Below are positions 36,489 to 48,556 of a stretch of DNA of 64,000 nt, piece after piece. The stretch is from NCBI GenBank assembly GCA_025677815.1, contig JAIXMP010000019.1, forward strand, positions 620,001 to 684,000. The letters are read 5' to 3'. This stretch comes from Phascolomyces articulosus. Lineage: Eukaryota; Mucoromycota; Mucoromycetes; Mucorales; Lichtheimiaceae. The translations under genes were made by a program, and so were the position numbers. Position 1 is the first letter of the stretch. Each line of letters opens with the position of its first letter. Below the pieces are notes generated by a model. The model was not told the origin of the DNA, did not search any database, and saw only the letters and a program-made list of their open reading frames with translations.

Positions 36489-39400
36489 TGTTTGACCTGC
36501 ACCTATACACAAATAAATAAGTATTTGTAGCTTGATGTTTTTAAGTTATAAAATTTAATATGTAGAAGTATAACAAATTTACGTACCATGCAAAAAAGTT
36601 GATGATGGCGAGACCAAACGATAAATTTGATCCAGTTCGAAATGACCGGTGGTAGTTGTGGATGCTGATGGGTTGTAGGGCGGGAGAGGTTTCTTGTCGC
36701 TTGAAAAAATTGTTGTTACTGCAGCTAACCCAATACCGGTTGCGCCAACAGCATCTCTGTTGAAAGTAGTATATCCGGCTAATACTGCTGGACAGTTACT
36801 GTTGTTGCATGTAAGCGCACCATGCGAGTGCTTTTTTTGTTTTTTTCCATCTTTGAGTATAGTTGCTGGCAGTAGACTGAGTGGTTGGAAACAAAATACG
36901 CATATCTGGCTTGACATATGTTCATTCTGCAAGGCAACTGTTGTTGATGTGCGGTGCGCCTTTCGAAACCTCTTACCTCCTCTTCGGGGCCTTCCTTTCA
37001 GAAAGGTATTGAAACCCATCCCTGCAAGACCAATACTATTAATTCACGTGTGTAAGGTTAGTCTTAATCTTGAAATGATATCAAAAAGGATAGATTCAAA
37101 GAATTGAACACATTTATCAATATAATAATAAAAAAAGACTTACAGCATCATTACTTTTAATTGCTTTCGATGGTACGGGAGTTTGGCAGCACATGATTTT
37201 TTAACATATTCACGTTCCTTCCGGGCCAGCTTGACATAAATATTATGACTCGACACGTACTGATGTCGATGTTCGTTCATAGCTGCTGGGCAATAGTAAA
37301 ATTCACGAAGAACATTTTTTACAGAAAGTCGTACCTATCATATATATTAAAAAAATGATGAGCAATCATACCATATTCCAAAAATATATAACTCTTAGAA
37401 TGATCACCTTTTGACGGCGCAATAATTCATCTGGGTCAATAATACCAGTAAAAGAGCATGACTTTAATTGTTCCTCAGCAAGAACAACCTTCTTATTCTT
37501 TTTTCGCTATTGAAATATTGAAAGAGTACAATACTCAATATATTAATGGTTACTTTACTTTTTACTTTTTATATATCTTCAGTCACCAACCTTTTTACGC
37601 TTTTCCCTCCTTCTGGCAAACTTCCTGGCAAATGACTCTTCGTGGACTTGCTCGTTTGTTATTGAAAATGGTTTTGGTAATTTCAGATCTTCAACTGAAA
37701 ACGCTGTCTTCATAAATTTGATCTCATTATCCAGCATTATCTGTAGTTTTTCCAGCTGGTCATTTTTTAAAGCATCATCTGTCAATGATGTAAAATCAAC
37801 TTCATGACTTGAATGTATGACCCAGTTACAATGCATTTCCTCAAACTGCTCGTGTCGCTGTTGTAGATCCTGTGATTTGCTTTTTTCGTCAGATACATCA
37901 TGTTTCATATCAGGTTGTTGTTTTTCAACAACGTCTTGTTCCATTTTTTCAGTATCCTGCATATTATCAATAATTTGTAGCTGTTGTTTTTGGTATTGTT
38001 GTTGCTTGTTGTACAAATCCACATGGAAGCGTATATCATTATTCGTTAATGGAACTGTTTGAGATAACACTACATGGCCATAATCTGTTGCTCCATATAC
38101 GCATTTGTTCATATCAAGTTTAGAAACATCAATATTTGCTGAAATATCTTCATGTTGTATTCTAGTTGGTGTTGGTGTTGTAGGTGGAACAGAAGAAAGC
38201 GGATCATTTTTTCCACAATGACTAATGGCCTATTGGTAACATAAGGAGCTTAATAAGAAACGCAGAAAAAAAGATTAAACAATACAAGAAAAACAATAAA
38301 GATAATCACTTACTTTGTTCAACTGATATTTCATACTACGAAAGTCTTTGATTTTCCTTTGCGAAAGCTTGAGCAAACTATTGGCTTTCCTCTTCTCTTG
38401 AACATCATCTTTTAGTTTTTTGCTAAGTAATTGTTTTACTTTGCCACTGCTCTTCTTCAATTCGTCCTTGGTAGCTTGCCATGCTTTGGTTGCCTGCCCT
38501 GATTGCTTTTTCAATTCAATTTGGGTTGTTTGTAGCTCCGTGATCGATCCTTCTACAGATTGCAAATCTTGTTCCAACTGACTTTTAGATTTTCCTGCAA
38601 GGTGAGGGAGGATGTTGACATAACTACTCTTCTTGCTTTTACGCTTCTTCTTTTGTCGTTTCTCGTATTCTGATATAATTGGTGTGTGATTGTTTTTGAT
38701 TGTGCCTAGTAAGGACACTGTCTTGTCAGGACGAATGACCATCCGGTTGGCAAAAACCATCTTATGCATATCACATAACCTCTTGACCTTCGTGTGATCG
38801 AAAAAAGACCACCACATAGCGTCCCCATCTTTGCGAGCAGCAGATGAAGAAGTAATTGGTTCGCTGCTTCCAACAGGGGTAACTTGAAATGGACCTTGAG
38901 GAATACCATATTCATGCGGCGTTAATGTTTCATATATGATGGCCGGGTTGATAGCTATGGTATGAATCTTGTGAGGAGGAACATCAGGGGAAATATCTTG
39001 AACATAATCATTGTATCCAGCAGCCATCAAAATCGCATTTCCTAACATGATAAAAGGCAACTGTGTCAATAGACACATGGATTCTGAGCCAGGTGTGTAT
39101 GGTAGCAGTTGATTTGTTATAAGCTTGATTGTCTCTACTTCATTTGCTTTGAGTGATTTGTTATGGCTGGTTTTTAGAATTTGTTCATCGGTTAAATTGC
39201 CAGCATGATCAATTTTTTTACTTTTTAACAGTGCCTTGATCACACCTATAAACATTTCAGATGATCTTTAGATTCTATAACTTAAGGAAAATTTTCATCA
39301 AATAGAATGCTTTCATTTAAGTATTGTATTACCTTCCAGTACTCGAATACGTCCTGCACTTGTATCCTTTGGTTGCTGTTGCTGCTTATCAGTCGCTTTT

Positions 39401-41163
39401 TCGACCTTTTTACTTCCCGTCGTTCCAGTGACATCTTGTGCTTTCCTTTTTACTTCATCTTTCTCTCTTTCTGTTTCTTCCGCTTCTTCTGCCTCTTTTT
39501 CCCATTTTTCGATTATATCGCCGACACCAAGAGTTCTTACGTCGTGAACAGCAGACTATATTGATATAGGTACAAGTAAAATAAATAAATATTTTTTACG
39601 TCGATAATAAAACTGCACTAACTATGAATTACCTTAGGTATTTCCGGTGTCGTGCTCCTCTCTTTGTCATTGGGATATATATTGGATTCATCTCTCTGAA
39701 GAGTTGTTAGTAAGTCATCTAAATCATTTAAAAGTAATCAATATGGGCAGTACCTGGTCTGTATTCTTCATCAAAGATTCCAATTTATGTATACGGTTTT
39801 CACACGAGTGTATTCGTCTATGGTACTTTTCTTTGTTACTTTCGTCGGATTGGGCTTTTTTCTGATGCCTTTTAATTTGATGACGTTCATGCTGTATCTT
39901 TGACTTGATTTGTTTTCGAGATAGAGTTTTGGATGGTTGGCCCATGTCATCAGATTGTTGCGTCTTGTTAATACCTAGCATTTTCTTTGACGCGGCCTGC
40001 TTTGCTTTTTTTACACGTTCCATATATGTAGCTTCACGTGTTGGGGCGAGATGAAGTCGTAAAAGAACGCGAATAACTTTTCTTTCTACACGCTTATAGA
40101 TTGTTGTCCCGTCCCACATGTTTTTGAAGTTTGTACTAAACTCCTTGATGCCAGATGCTATAGTGGTACTTATACCTTGAGGTACAGAGGGAAGGTTGCA
40201 GTTTTTGAACGTTAAATCATGCCAAAAAGGGTGATTTGGGTCGTTTGTGCTGTTCTTTTTATCCCCAAGATGATGTGATTGTATATACTGGAGGTGATTA
40301 TCAGAAAACAGACTTTGTAGGTCACTGGCACCAGTCTTTGGTTTGTATACTTTTTCAAGGTTCTCTTTCAATGAAATGTTCGATGTCGCAATCATAACCT
40401 TCCCATTTACATCCATAGGTCTTTTATCTCGTACGGTAAAAGACGCTGGGAATATTTTTGACATTTGGAAGCCAGTTCGTTCTTTTTTTAATTGAGCATT
40501 GTCGTTCTTGATGGTGATTTGATGCTGAGCCAACTTGCATAAGGTCATTCTCACCAAAACGCTGACGTTTGAGACTGCCGTTGTGGTATGAGCTGCAATT
40601 TGTCTTATCGCTTTTTGTACATGTTCATGAGACACGTCTTCCCGTAAAATGCTGTTGATCCCAATGATTGAGCTTGTGCATTTGTTTTTATCATCAATCT
40701 TGTCTTCGTCGTTGTTGTCATTTTTAGAGAATTTTGTTGTTGTCGCTGTTGTTGATTTGGTTGTAGAAGCATTATCTTTAAATTCATTGTATAGTTTTTC
40801 ATAATAATTTTTTTTGATCATCTGCCAGGTGCTTTTAGTCGTCCTCTCTAAAGTCTTGTTGATTTGTCTGGCGGTTCGATCTACTCCATGCCGCTGTTTG
40901 GCTAATTGTGCTACCATTTCCATTGTACCTTTAGGGCAATTGATTCTCTTTTCCAGAAAAGAAACAAACTCGTCCTTGGTGTATTTTGATGCATTTTCAT
41001 GAACGATCTCCCTAAGCTTTTGTTGTAATACTTCATTTAGTAATTCGATAATTGTTTCTTTGTCAGTCTTTGATGTTTTTGTGAATTTCCGTTTTCCTGT
41101 CTCCAAAGATCCCTCTTCAATCAGGATTGCAGCTTGCTGTGGTGTTGCTGTTGAAGTCGACAT
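36480..41163 (-). CDS. Fanzor/TnpB-like RuvC nuclease-type protein, nine exons
   Basis: Nine exons keep one frame across phase-consistent GT-AG introns, about 1,340 aa; start 41163 (MSTSTATPQQAAILIEEG). Exon 1 (41163-39754) is basic and helical. Exons 2-4 add charged coil and a segment with LPFIMLGNAILMAAGYNDYV and WWSFFDHTKVKRLCDMHKMV. Exon 5 opens with a RuvC-I-like strand, KCVYGATDYGHVVLSQTVPL (about 38,050-38,105). Exons 7-8 give the RuvC-II/III end: VMMLIGLAGMGFNTFLKGRP, then VALQNEHMSSQICVFCFQPL, then a zinc ribbon (CX2C ... CX4C in LTCNNSNC) and NRDAVGATGIG. This order matches Fanzor and TnpB/IS605 OrfB: Asp in DxG, Glu just before the zinc ribbon, Asp in NRD. All three acidic residues and four Cys are present and no stop or frameshift was seen. 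A last small exon (36502-36480) ends GAGQTSM. The protein is larger than usual Fanzors. RNA-guided DNA cleavage is the family function; activity here is inference. Confidence 0.78.
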
Positions 41164-42890
41164 TTGGATTCATATTACAATGTGAGTGATGGAGGAAACA
41201 AAAAAATAAAGTTTAGAAGAAAAAGCGCATCGCGTGTTTTCGCGTTTAACCAACAAATAAAAAAAAAATTCCGAAATTTATAAACAACGCTCCTTTTGAT
41301 GAGAAGTATTATTTATAGTTAATAGTTTTAATAAATATATTCACACCTACAGGATCATTACTTACAATGAAATAGGCTGTATATAATGATGTACACATTC
41401 ACTGTGATGTGTAGTAGCTGCAATGGGTTGATGTGAATATGTAAATTATTTAAATATTAATTGTATGCAAATCAAGTTGTTATTCGTCCCTTTCGCACTT
41501 GGATAAGTTTGTCTACTACGGAAACTTTTTTTATAGAAATTTAAAATTCATCAAATGCAACATGAAACAAGTATATATACCTACTGTAGCAATAAGGAAG
41601 TTGTAATGGCGTAGTTCTTTTATATTTTATATTCAGTCAAGGTTCTCTTATTTTGAATGAGCATTGATATTTAAGCATTTTGATACCATATATAAAGCAA
41701 CAACACCTCTCTTCTCTTCTTTTCTCATCATATAAAATTTTCGTCTTATTGATCAAGTTTCGCGCTGATTTCGTCTTTATCATAACTCGAGTATGTGAAG
41801 GAACAAGAAGTCTATTTGGATTAAGGATAATTTATAGTTTATTAATGGAAATAATGTACATATAGTTATTTAACTCATCTTATTGTTTTGTATCGCTCGC
41901 TATCAGTCTTTATCTTTTATTGTCATCGTTGTATCTCTGCTATTGCAGTTGCTATATCTCTGTCTTATTATATTTGGGTATGGATCAGCCGTTTATCTAT
42001 TCTGAACTATTGATTTAGTGTGACAGTCTAACAGTACTACAACTAAAATAATGTAATGGAGCTTTTTGATTGGCCCCACTATATCAAAATGTTATTGGAC
42101 GAGAAAACCCTAACCATCGTATGCCCGCCCTTTTTTCACTTTCACGATAGCCAATAAGAAATGAACAAAGGCATAAATATTATTATCTGTGTTATTAATC
42201 ATTGATAAATGCATTATAAAGACATATAGTACCATGGAACCTTATTAACTATATGCAAATCTTCATAAATATAAAAGGCAACTACGTTCAAGTTTTGTAC
42301 GTTGTCATTTTAACTGACCAGGAAAATCACCATTAGGCCTAGTAACCATAACCATATTAACTGTATAACACAAAGAAATTCAAACCAAATTTATTACAAA
42401 TGTACATAATAATTAGGACGTACTTATCCTCAAACAAGATTACTTTTAATGGGGGCTCATATCATATTTTGTTTCTGCGCAACGACGAGATGGTAAGTAC
42501 TATAGATCAGCACTTCCAGTAATTATGTTTGTTATTTCAAAAGTCACTCTAGCAATCAGGGAGTATCATAAATTAACATGTAATTGACAAGGCAGTAAGA
42601 AAACATGGAGGCATAGTTAGATTAAAACTGGTATTAAAAGCCTTTAAGAGTAATATAACAAAAAATCGTTACTTTGCAAGATTCAAACGTTACATTAGCA
42701 CCCACAGTCTAACATCTGGATTCATTATTCAGGCTTTTCAGAATTATGGAGATACAAAGATGAACATGGATTGTGCTATCGTAATATACATTCGATGAAT
42801 GTCTATTTTTGTTGATATCGTTATTAATAAAGTGAAAAATTTACTAACGATAATATCATATATTTGTCTATGCGTAGAACCTGGACACAA
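41164..42890. other. Intergenic; promoter-like cluster, no intact gene
   Basis: Next to the start of the Fanzor-like gene is a CG-rich island in AT-rich DNA (GCGCATCGCGTGTTTTCGCG, about 41,226-41,245). Farther right, 42,060-42,280 has two ATTGG words (inverted CCAAT), one CCAAT, a telobox-like AAACCCTAACC (about 42,104) and a TATA-like TATAAAAGG (about 42,270), all in an order that suggests a plus-strand promoter. No intact plus-strand gene follows. Confidence 0.45.
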
Positions 42891-43390
42891 CTCTTTTTTT
42901 ATTTCAAAAAAAAAACCATACCCCTTTACTGATGAAGTTCAGCTAAAGCAGAGATGTGCCAGTCATGTAGTTTGTGCGGACGTTCGCACAATTGGCACAC
43001 TGATCGAGTAACATTCAGATTTAATCATGAAGATGACAAACTATTTGTACACTCAAGAAAGAAAACTCAAAGTCACCTTATGTCATCGTCTTCATCACTT
43101 CATCCTCTAATCAAAACAGAATTATTATGACAGTAGTTACAGACAAAAGGCATCCTCTTCCCAGCAGAGCCACAACTACTACCATCAAAGTGATCGGCAC
43201 CAACAATAACCATCATCAACAATCAATCAAAAGCACTACTCCGATATCAACCTGTACATTCAAAATTTGGACCAAGAAGTGGCTAACAAACAGTTATATG
43301 TTGATTTTAAGGTTCACGACAAAATCGCAAGATGTAAAGTAATGAGTTATACGAATACCGTAAATCAAAAAATTTGGATTTATTCATCAC
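42890..43390 (+). pseudogene. Decayed coding fragment with a Cys-rich start
   Basis: An open stretch reads MCQSCSLCGRSHNWHTDRVT then FRFNHEDDKLFVHSRKK to a stop near 43,130. Another frame continues with SYRQKASSSQQSHNYYHQSD, a TAA, then SDINLYIQNLDQEVANKQLY and VDFKVHDKIARCKVMSYTNT. The CxxC-x2-C cluster resembles a zinc knuckle, and the second half is patterned like a folded domain, but the frame is broken at least twice. Unrecognised family; probably a pseudogene. Confidence 0.4.
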
Positions 43391-44536
43391 CATAATCCAC
43401 AAGGAGCAGCTAAGGCATAAGCTAAAATGAATGGTCGAACGACCCTATTCTAATCAACCGTTGTCGCATTCGCACTTAAAGTGGAAAGTCTCGATTCATT
43501 GATACAACGCTGAGCATTTCACCAAATAACCCGTTTTACCAATAACCTTCTATTACGTATTTTTACAAAAAAAAATTGTTATTATTATTTTTATTATTTA
43601 TTTTATTATTTATTTTACATATTCTTTTGACTCCTTGCAACGATGTTTTGATCCCAAGGTGTAATCACACACTTGATCCTTTTATTTAAAAAGCTTGAGC
43701 ATGTTGAGAAGGCTCTAGCTTGTATACCTTGTAAGAACAACCGACCAATACATAACTCTGTATATTGTTTATCTCCTTTAGATAGTCATATAATGCATAT
43801 CACTCTCTTGTAACCATACCTCGTATTATTTTTATTTTTCCCACATTCTTCATTATAATCAATATTTTATTTGTACAAAAACGCTCATTTTTACATTTCA
43901 AGAAACACATAACAAAATTAGATTTATAAAAATAATTCACCATAAAACTTTATGAGCATGTCAACAAACTATTAAGCTTTACTTTTACAAAAAAAAAATC
44001 TGGGAAAATACGGATATATAATAAAACTTCTGTATTACACACATGGATACATGCTCTACATATTATGTATTTTTATGAATATATAACACATCACCATTCA
44101 TTCTACTATCAAAATAGATGGATTATACTACTTATAACACAATACCCATATACACGATATTACTTTCATATTAAACTTGATAGAATTAAAAAAAAAATTG
44201 AAAAGGATTCGCGTTATTTATTGTTATATCAAACGACTATTCAGTCATTGCAACACACAAAAACCTCTCTTTCCTCCCATCATGCTATAATAATAATATG
44301 CCGTATGCATTAGAATTTAAGTTTGAAGAAAAAATAAATAATTTTATTAAAACAATTATATAATTAAATTTATAGAAGATAATATAAAATAGCATATTAT
44401 TCTCCTAGTGGAAGCTTTTCATTTTCTTCTTGTAGAGATTAAATTATAAAAGTACTCGTTTCATCAGAACCGGCCTTGTAAGAGTCGGATGGGAATCAGA
44501 AAAAAATAACCGGGGGGGGGACCAAAATGATCCTTT
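43391..44536. other. Intergenic, no gene recognised
   Basis: AT-rich with A/T homopolymers. It ends in a poly-G run of eight to nine just past the stop codon of the small secreted peptide gene (about 44,512-44,520), conspicuous in this composition. Confidence 0.45.
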
Positions 44537-44791
44537 TTAATCATCAGTATGGCTCAAGGCGGTAAGCAAACTGCCATCACCATTTAAAGCACCAGCTTGT
44601 TCTCCGCGAACGACATTGACATCATCTTTACTAGCGATGTTGTTATCATTGACACCAACGACTTGGCCACCTTCAGAAGTCTTCATCACTGGCTTAGCGG
44701 GAGCAACACCTTGTTCGTGTTGAATGGGAGAACCTTGGACGAAAAGGACGGAGAAAGTCAAGAGGATGGAAGCAAGGAAGAAGCGTTGCAT
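44537..44791 (-). CDS. Small secreted peptide, 84 aa
   Basis: Single-exon ORF starting MQRFFLASILLTFSVLFVQG, a textbook signal peptide with an Ala/Gly-type cleavage region near residue 20. The mature part of about 64 residues is polar, free of Cys, and Asp/Asn/Gly-rich (TSEGGQVVGVNDNNIASKDD; GALNGDGSLLTALSHTDD). A TATA box (TATAAATA) lies at 44,890-44,897, about 100 nt upstream, followed by a pyrimidine- and purine-tract leader, which suggests strong regulated expression. No family recognised. The combination of signal peptide, TATA box and spacing makes it a likely real gene; effector or cell-wall roles are guesses. Confidence 0.68.
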   Translation of the reverse strand: MQRFFLASILLTFSVLFVQGSPIQHEQGVAPAKPVMKTSEGGQVVGVNDNNIASKDDVNVVRGEQAGALNGDGSLLTALSHTDD

Positions 44792-44889
44792 GTTGAAGTA
44801 AAAAAGTAGTAGTAGTACTTTTGAAAAGAAGAAGTAGTAGAAGAGTTGCGGAGTGAATGATTTTTTTTTTTTCGTTCAAATGGACTTAG

Positions 44890-44897
44890 TATTTATA
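44890..44897 (-). promoter_or_regulatory. TATA box of the small secreted peptide gene
   Basis: TATAAATA on the minus strand, 99 nt upstream of the ATG at 44791. It is the best-placed TATA element in the window. Confidence 0.6.
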
Positions 44898-47800
44898 CCT
44901 TTTTTTTTTCACTGGCATCTTACAGTGTGGAATCAACCTATCAAATCACAAAATACCACCAGTAGTGGCAAAGGCAAGTACTTCTAAGCTTATAACCAGT
45001 AATGATAGTATGAATAAAGATTGCATTATCAATGCAATAAAACCCTTGAATAAAAACCAGTCATAAACCTTTCTCCGTTTTTTTTCCTTAGAAATAAGTC
45101 ATTATGAAAAGAGAAGAGCTGCATGTATCAAAAATAGTAAAGGGGATACTAGTTGGTCGGTTGGTTCAGGTAGAAATATAAGAATAAATCATGCAAAATA
45201 TATACATCATTCTTTTGTTATATCACCCATCACTCCTTCAAAGCATCCTTATCTCTCCGTCCTCCTTTCATAACATATAACCCTTGAAACTACAGATCGT
45301 AATAATAACAAAAAAAAAGTGGCAAAATTGTTGTTCATGAGGTTTAAACTATTATTCCTTCTTATAGGATATCGATAATTCTTTCTTATTAATATTTCCA
45401 TAAAATAGGTCCAAAGACCAAATCAGGATCTAGGACACTATTCAAAGTTGATCAAAGCGTATATGAATAACAATGAAAAAATAACTGTAAAATAAGATCA
45501 AGGAATGAAGTGACCTGCATTTATTTACAATATAATCTATGGGATGAATATGTACACGCACTTCATTGTCATTTATCTTTATCAATTATTAACAGATTCG
45601 ATGTTACTATTTCTATCTTTTTTATTTCTTTCTCTATGATCTATCAAAATGAAATGATACTCATCATTGCACGTATTTGAAGCATTCGTAATTATTATTC
45701 ATATTCGTCATTTACATCTATAGAACAAAACAATACCTTATCGATTAAAAATAAATTCAATAGCACTAGAGATACCGTAAGAATAATAAAAAAATGGATA
45801 ATTATTCCATCATCGATTGAAAAAAAGACTACATTGCTTAAGCTTTCTTTTTTCGAGGGAATATGTCATAAACTCACTAATTTCGATCTGCCTCGTCGTC
45901 TCCTGTGTGTTTAAATAAAGTGCAATATAAAGTTCGATAGTGGTTTCTGTACAAGCCTCCTTTCACATTTAAGAAGGGTGCCATAAAGTATTTAGCGTAT
46001 AATACTATTTGTTTATTTACTAATACAGGTGAGAATACCCATTTGAAGTTTCTCAGATGCTTCAATGTACAATCCAGCGGTTCATTGTCGTTTGGATAGA
46101 GCAGCAAAACCAGGCACATCTCCTTTTTTAGTACAGCCCCTTTCTCCACTCCTTTTTTTGGTTTCCCTGGTAAATGCATCTGATAGCAGCAACAACAAAC
46201 ATTATGACGACAAATTTTTGCTGATCTTCCTAGTACGCAATGTTAAAAAACATTACATGATCACCATCTCTTTTAATGGCAATAGTATATTATTATACTT
46301 TGGAATGAATAGTAAGAATATTACAACACGTAACAGCTTTCATGGTGACTTTGTTATTTCCTATGAGCTTACATATTAAACAGAGTTAACAGAAAAAAAA
46401 TCCAGGAGGTGTGTCAATTTTGGATATAGTAGCCCTACATGAATTAAAAATAACTGCTTTTTTTTTAATATAATATAGAGTATATACTACTTCTTTTTGA
46501 TGATGAGTACATCATTTTAATAGAGAAGGGTGAATTAGGATTATTTAAAATAGTCTAGGGTGTTGCCAGGACAAAAAAAAAATAACTCAAAATATGCGGG
46601 AATAGCTATACATAGAAAATGGGTTGATGTAAAAAGTAAATAGTGTTTTCAGTCTCGATTTAAAGGGGTAAGCCAAGATATATATCGAAATGCACCACAC
46701 TACCGGGTCCATCGCAGTAACAAGAAAACAGGATAAATGTATGTTTCTCCCGCTTTTGCTGTTGTTGTTTTTTCTTCGTATTTATTTGGTATCGTATAAA
46801 CAAAAATGCACGGAGTAAATATGCATCAAGCGACACTATGCATTGATTGAAATGACACATAAATGTATCAACAATAATAGACAATGATGAAAAAGGTCCA
46901 GAAAGATAAGCTAAAAGAAAGTATGTAGTATACAAAAAAACATGGTAATAATTAAATAAATATGACTTAATTATAAATAATATATATGATCCAACCGCAA
47001 TCTCCTCACAACAGGAAAGATTAATAGCCAGGGCAATATGCCTTTAGATTTCTATTTCAGGAGTAGGTAACATAAATAGTACACAGTAGATATATCCTGT
47101 GCGAGCATATATAAATAAAGTTTCAAAAAAAAATGCAATGAATAGTGAGGGTCCATCTTCTATTCATGCTTGGGTATTTTATTAGATAAATAGTGTATTT
47201 TTTATTAACACATAGTATATATTGTGGTTAGTTAAAAATATCATTATCTGCATGTGCTTTTTTACTACACATTTTATTTTTAACCATATCACCGTCATGT
47301 CAATATATATATATATACGTAGTGAAGCAAAACTAAGGAAGACTACTATAAAGTAGGTAGGATGTAATCGACAAAAGAACTTATAGATGCATAAAAAAGA
47401 ATTCTATCAAGGAGAGTATACTAAGGGATAGTGATGCATATGAATCATACGTAGGGCCTTTTTTATGTTTATTAGTTGCTGCAAACAGGTTTGAAAAATA
47501 AAAAACGTGACCCATTTTATTATTATTATTATAGCGATCCAAAGGGTGAACTTCTACCATAACTCTTCTTTTTTTGTTTCATTTCTAAAGAAACGTATTT
47601 ATAATATCCATATCGCACAGGCTATAGCTAATACTGAAAAAAAAAACCAAGTTTACTGCATATTTTTGATTTTGTGAAACATTTAACCAACAATGGTATC
47701 CAAATGACAAATAAAATCATGAAAAAAGCAAAGAAACATTCCTTATGATTCTGATAAATGACAATTTAATCTACATATAAAAAAATTATTCATACACACA

Positions 47801-48556
47801 TACATACATTATATATATTTAACTACTATCATTGAACAATCAAGCAAGACACCACCTATGAACTACTACTAGTAACTAGAAAAAAAGTGTGAAAAGTGAA
47901 GTTTTAGTTACGTACTAGGGAAAGGCCAATATCTCTTGACCTTCCAATATGATAACTATGAAATACACAAGCACAATCTAAGAAAAAATCGAAATGGATA
48001 ATAGCTATGATATATATAGCACTTTGCGTACATATACAATATAATATGTATCAACTTTTACGTACATGAGCTCTAAAGTAGTTTTTTTTAATTAAAATCT
48101 AGCTACTTAATTGGATGAAACTTTACATATTATTATTCCATAATCCTTATAGAATAACATCTGAAAGAATCAAGAGCGGTAGACCTTTTTTTTATTATTT
48201 CCATCGAGCAGAAAGACTTCCAAGTGAATGACTTTAAGTAGTAAGGAAAACATTTTTATAATACATATAAGCCATATTTTATGGTGTCATTCTAAAAAAA
48301 AAGTGATTACACCTTATAATATAATATACACAAACAATATAGTAAACATTATGAACACATATCCATTTTATGGGTATAAAATCAGAATACTAACCAAAAA
48401 ATGATATACCGTCTCCAAGCTTCCCTTCCAAGCCGAATATATATACTTTTATATCCAAGTACTACGTACCATTTGTTCTATCTAGATAAAAAGATACCAA
48501 GGTTTTTTTATATGAAATGCTGGTGGAAGTATTTTATGTTTTTATTATTATTATTA
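44898..48556. other. Intergenic, no convincing gene
   Basis: Long AT-rich region. The only stretch with balanced codon content is a minus-strand ORF at 45,877-46,179 (MHLPGKPKKGVEKGAVLKKE ...) with no motif or splice partner. The remainder is homopolymer and TA-rich DNA. Confidence 0.45.

Noticed and set aside
42100..42115. Telomere-like AAACCCTAACC
   Set aside because: Single copy of a telobox-type word in a promoter-like cluster, not a telomeric repeat tract.
45877..46179. 100-codon minus-strand ORF MHLPGKPKKGVEKGAVLKKE...
   Set aside because: Codon content is fairly normal, but there is no domain, no splice partner and no promoter signal; kept only as a note in the intergenic entry.
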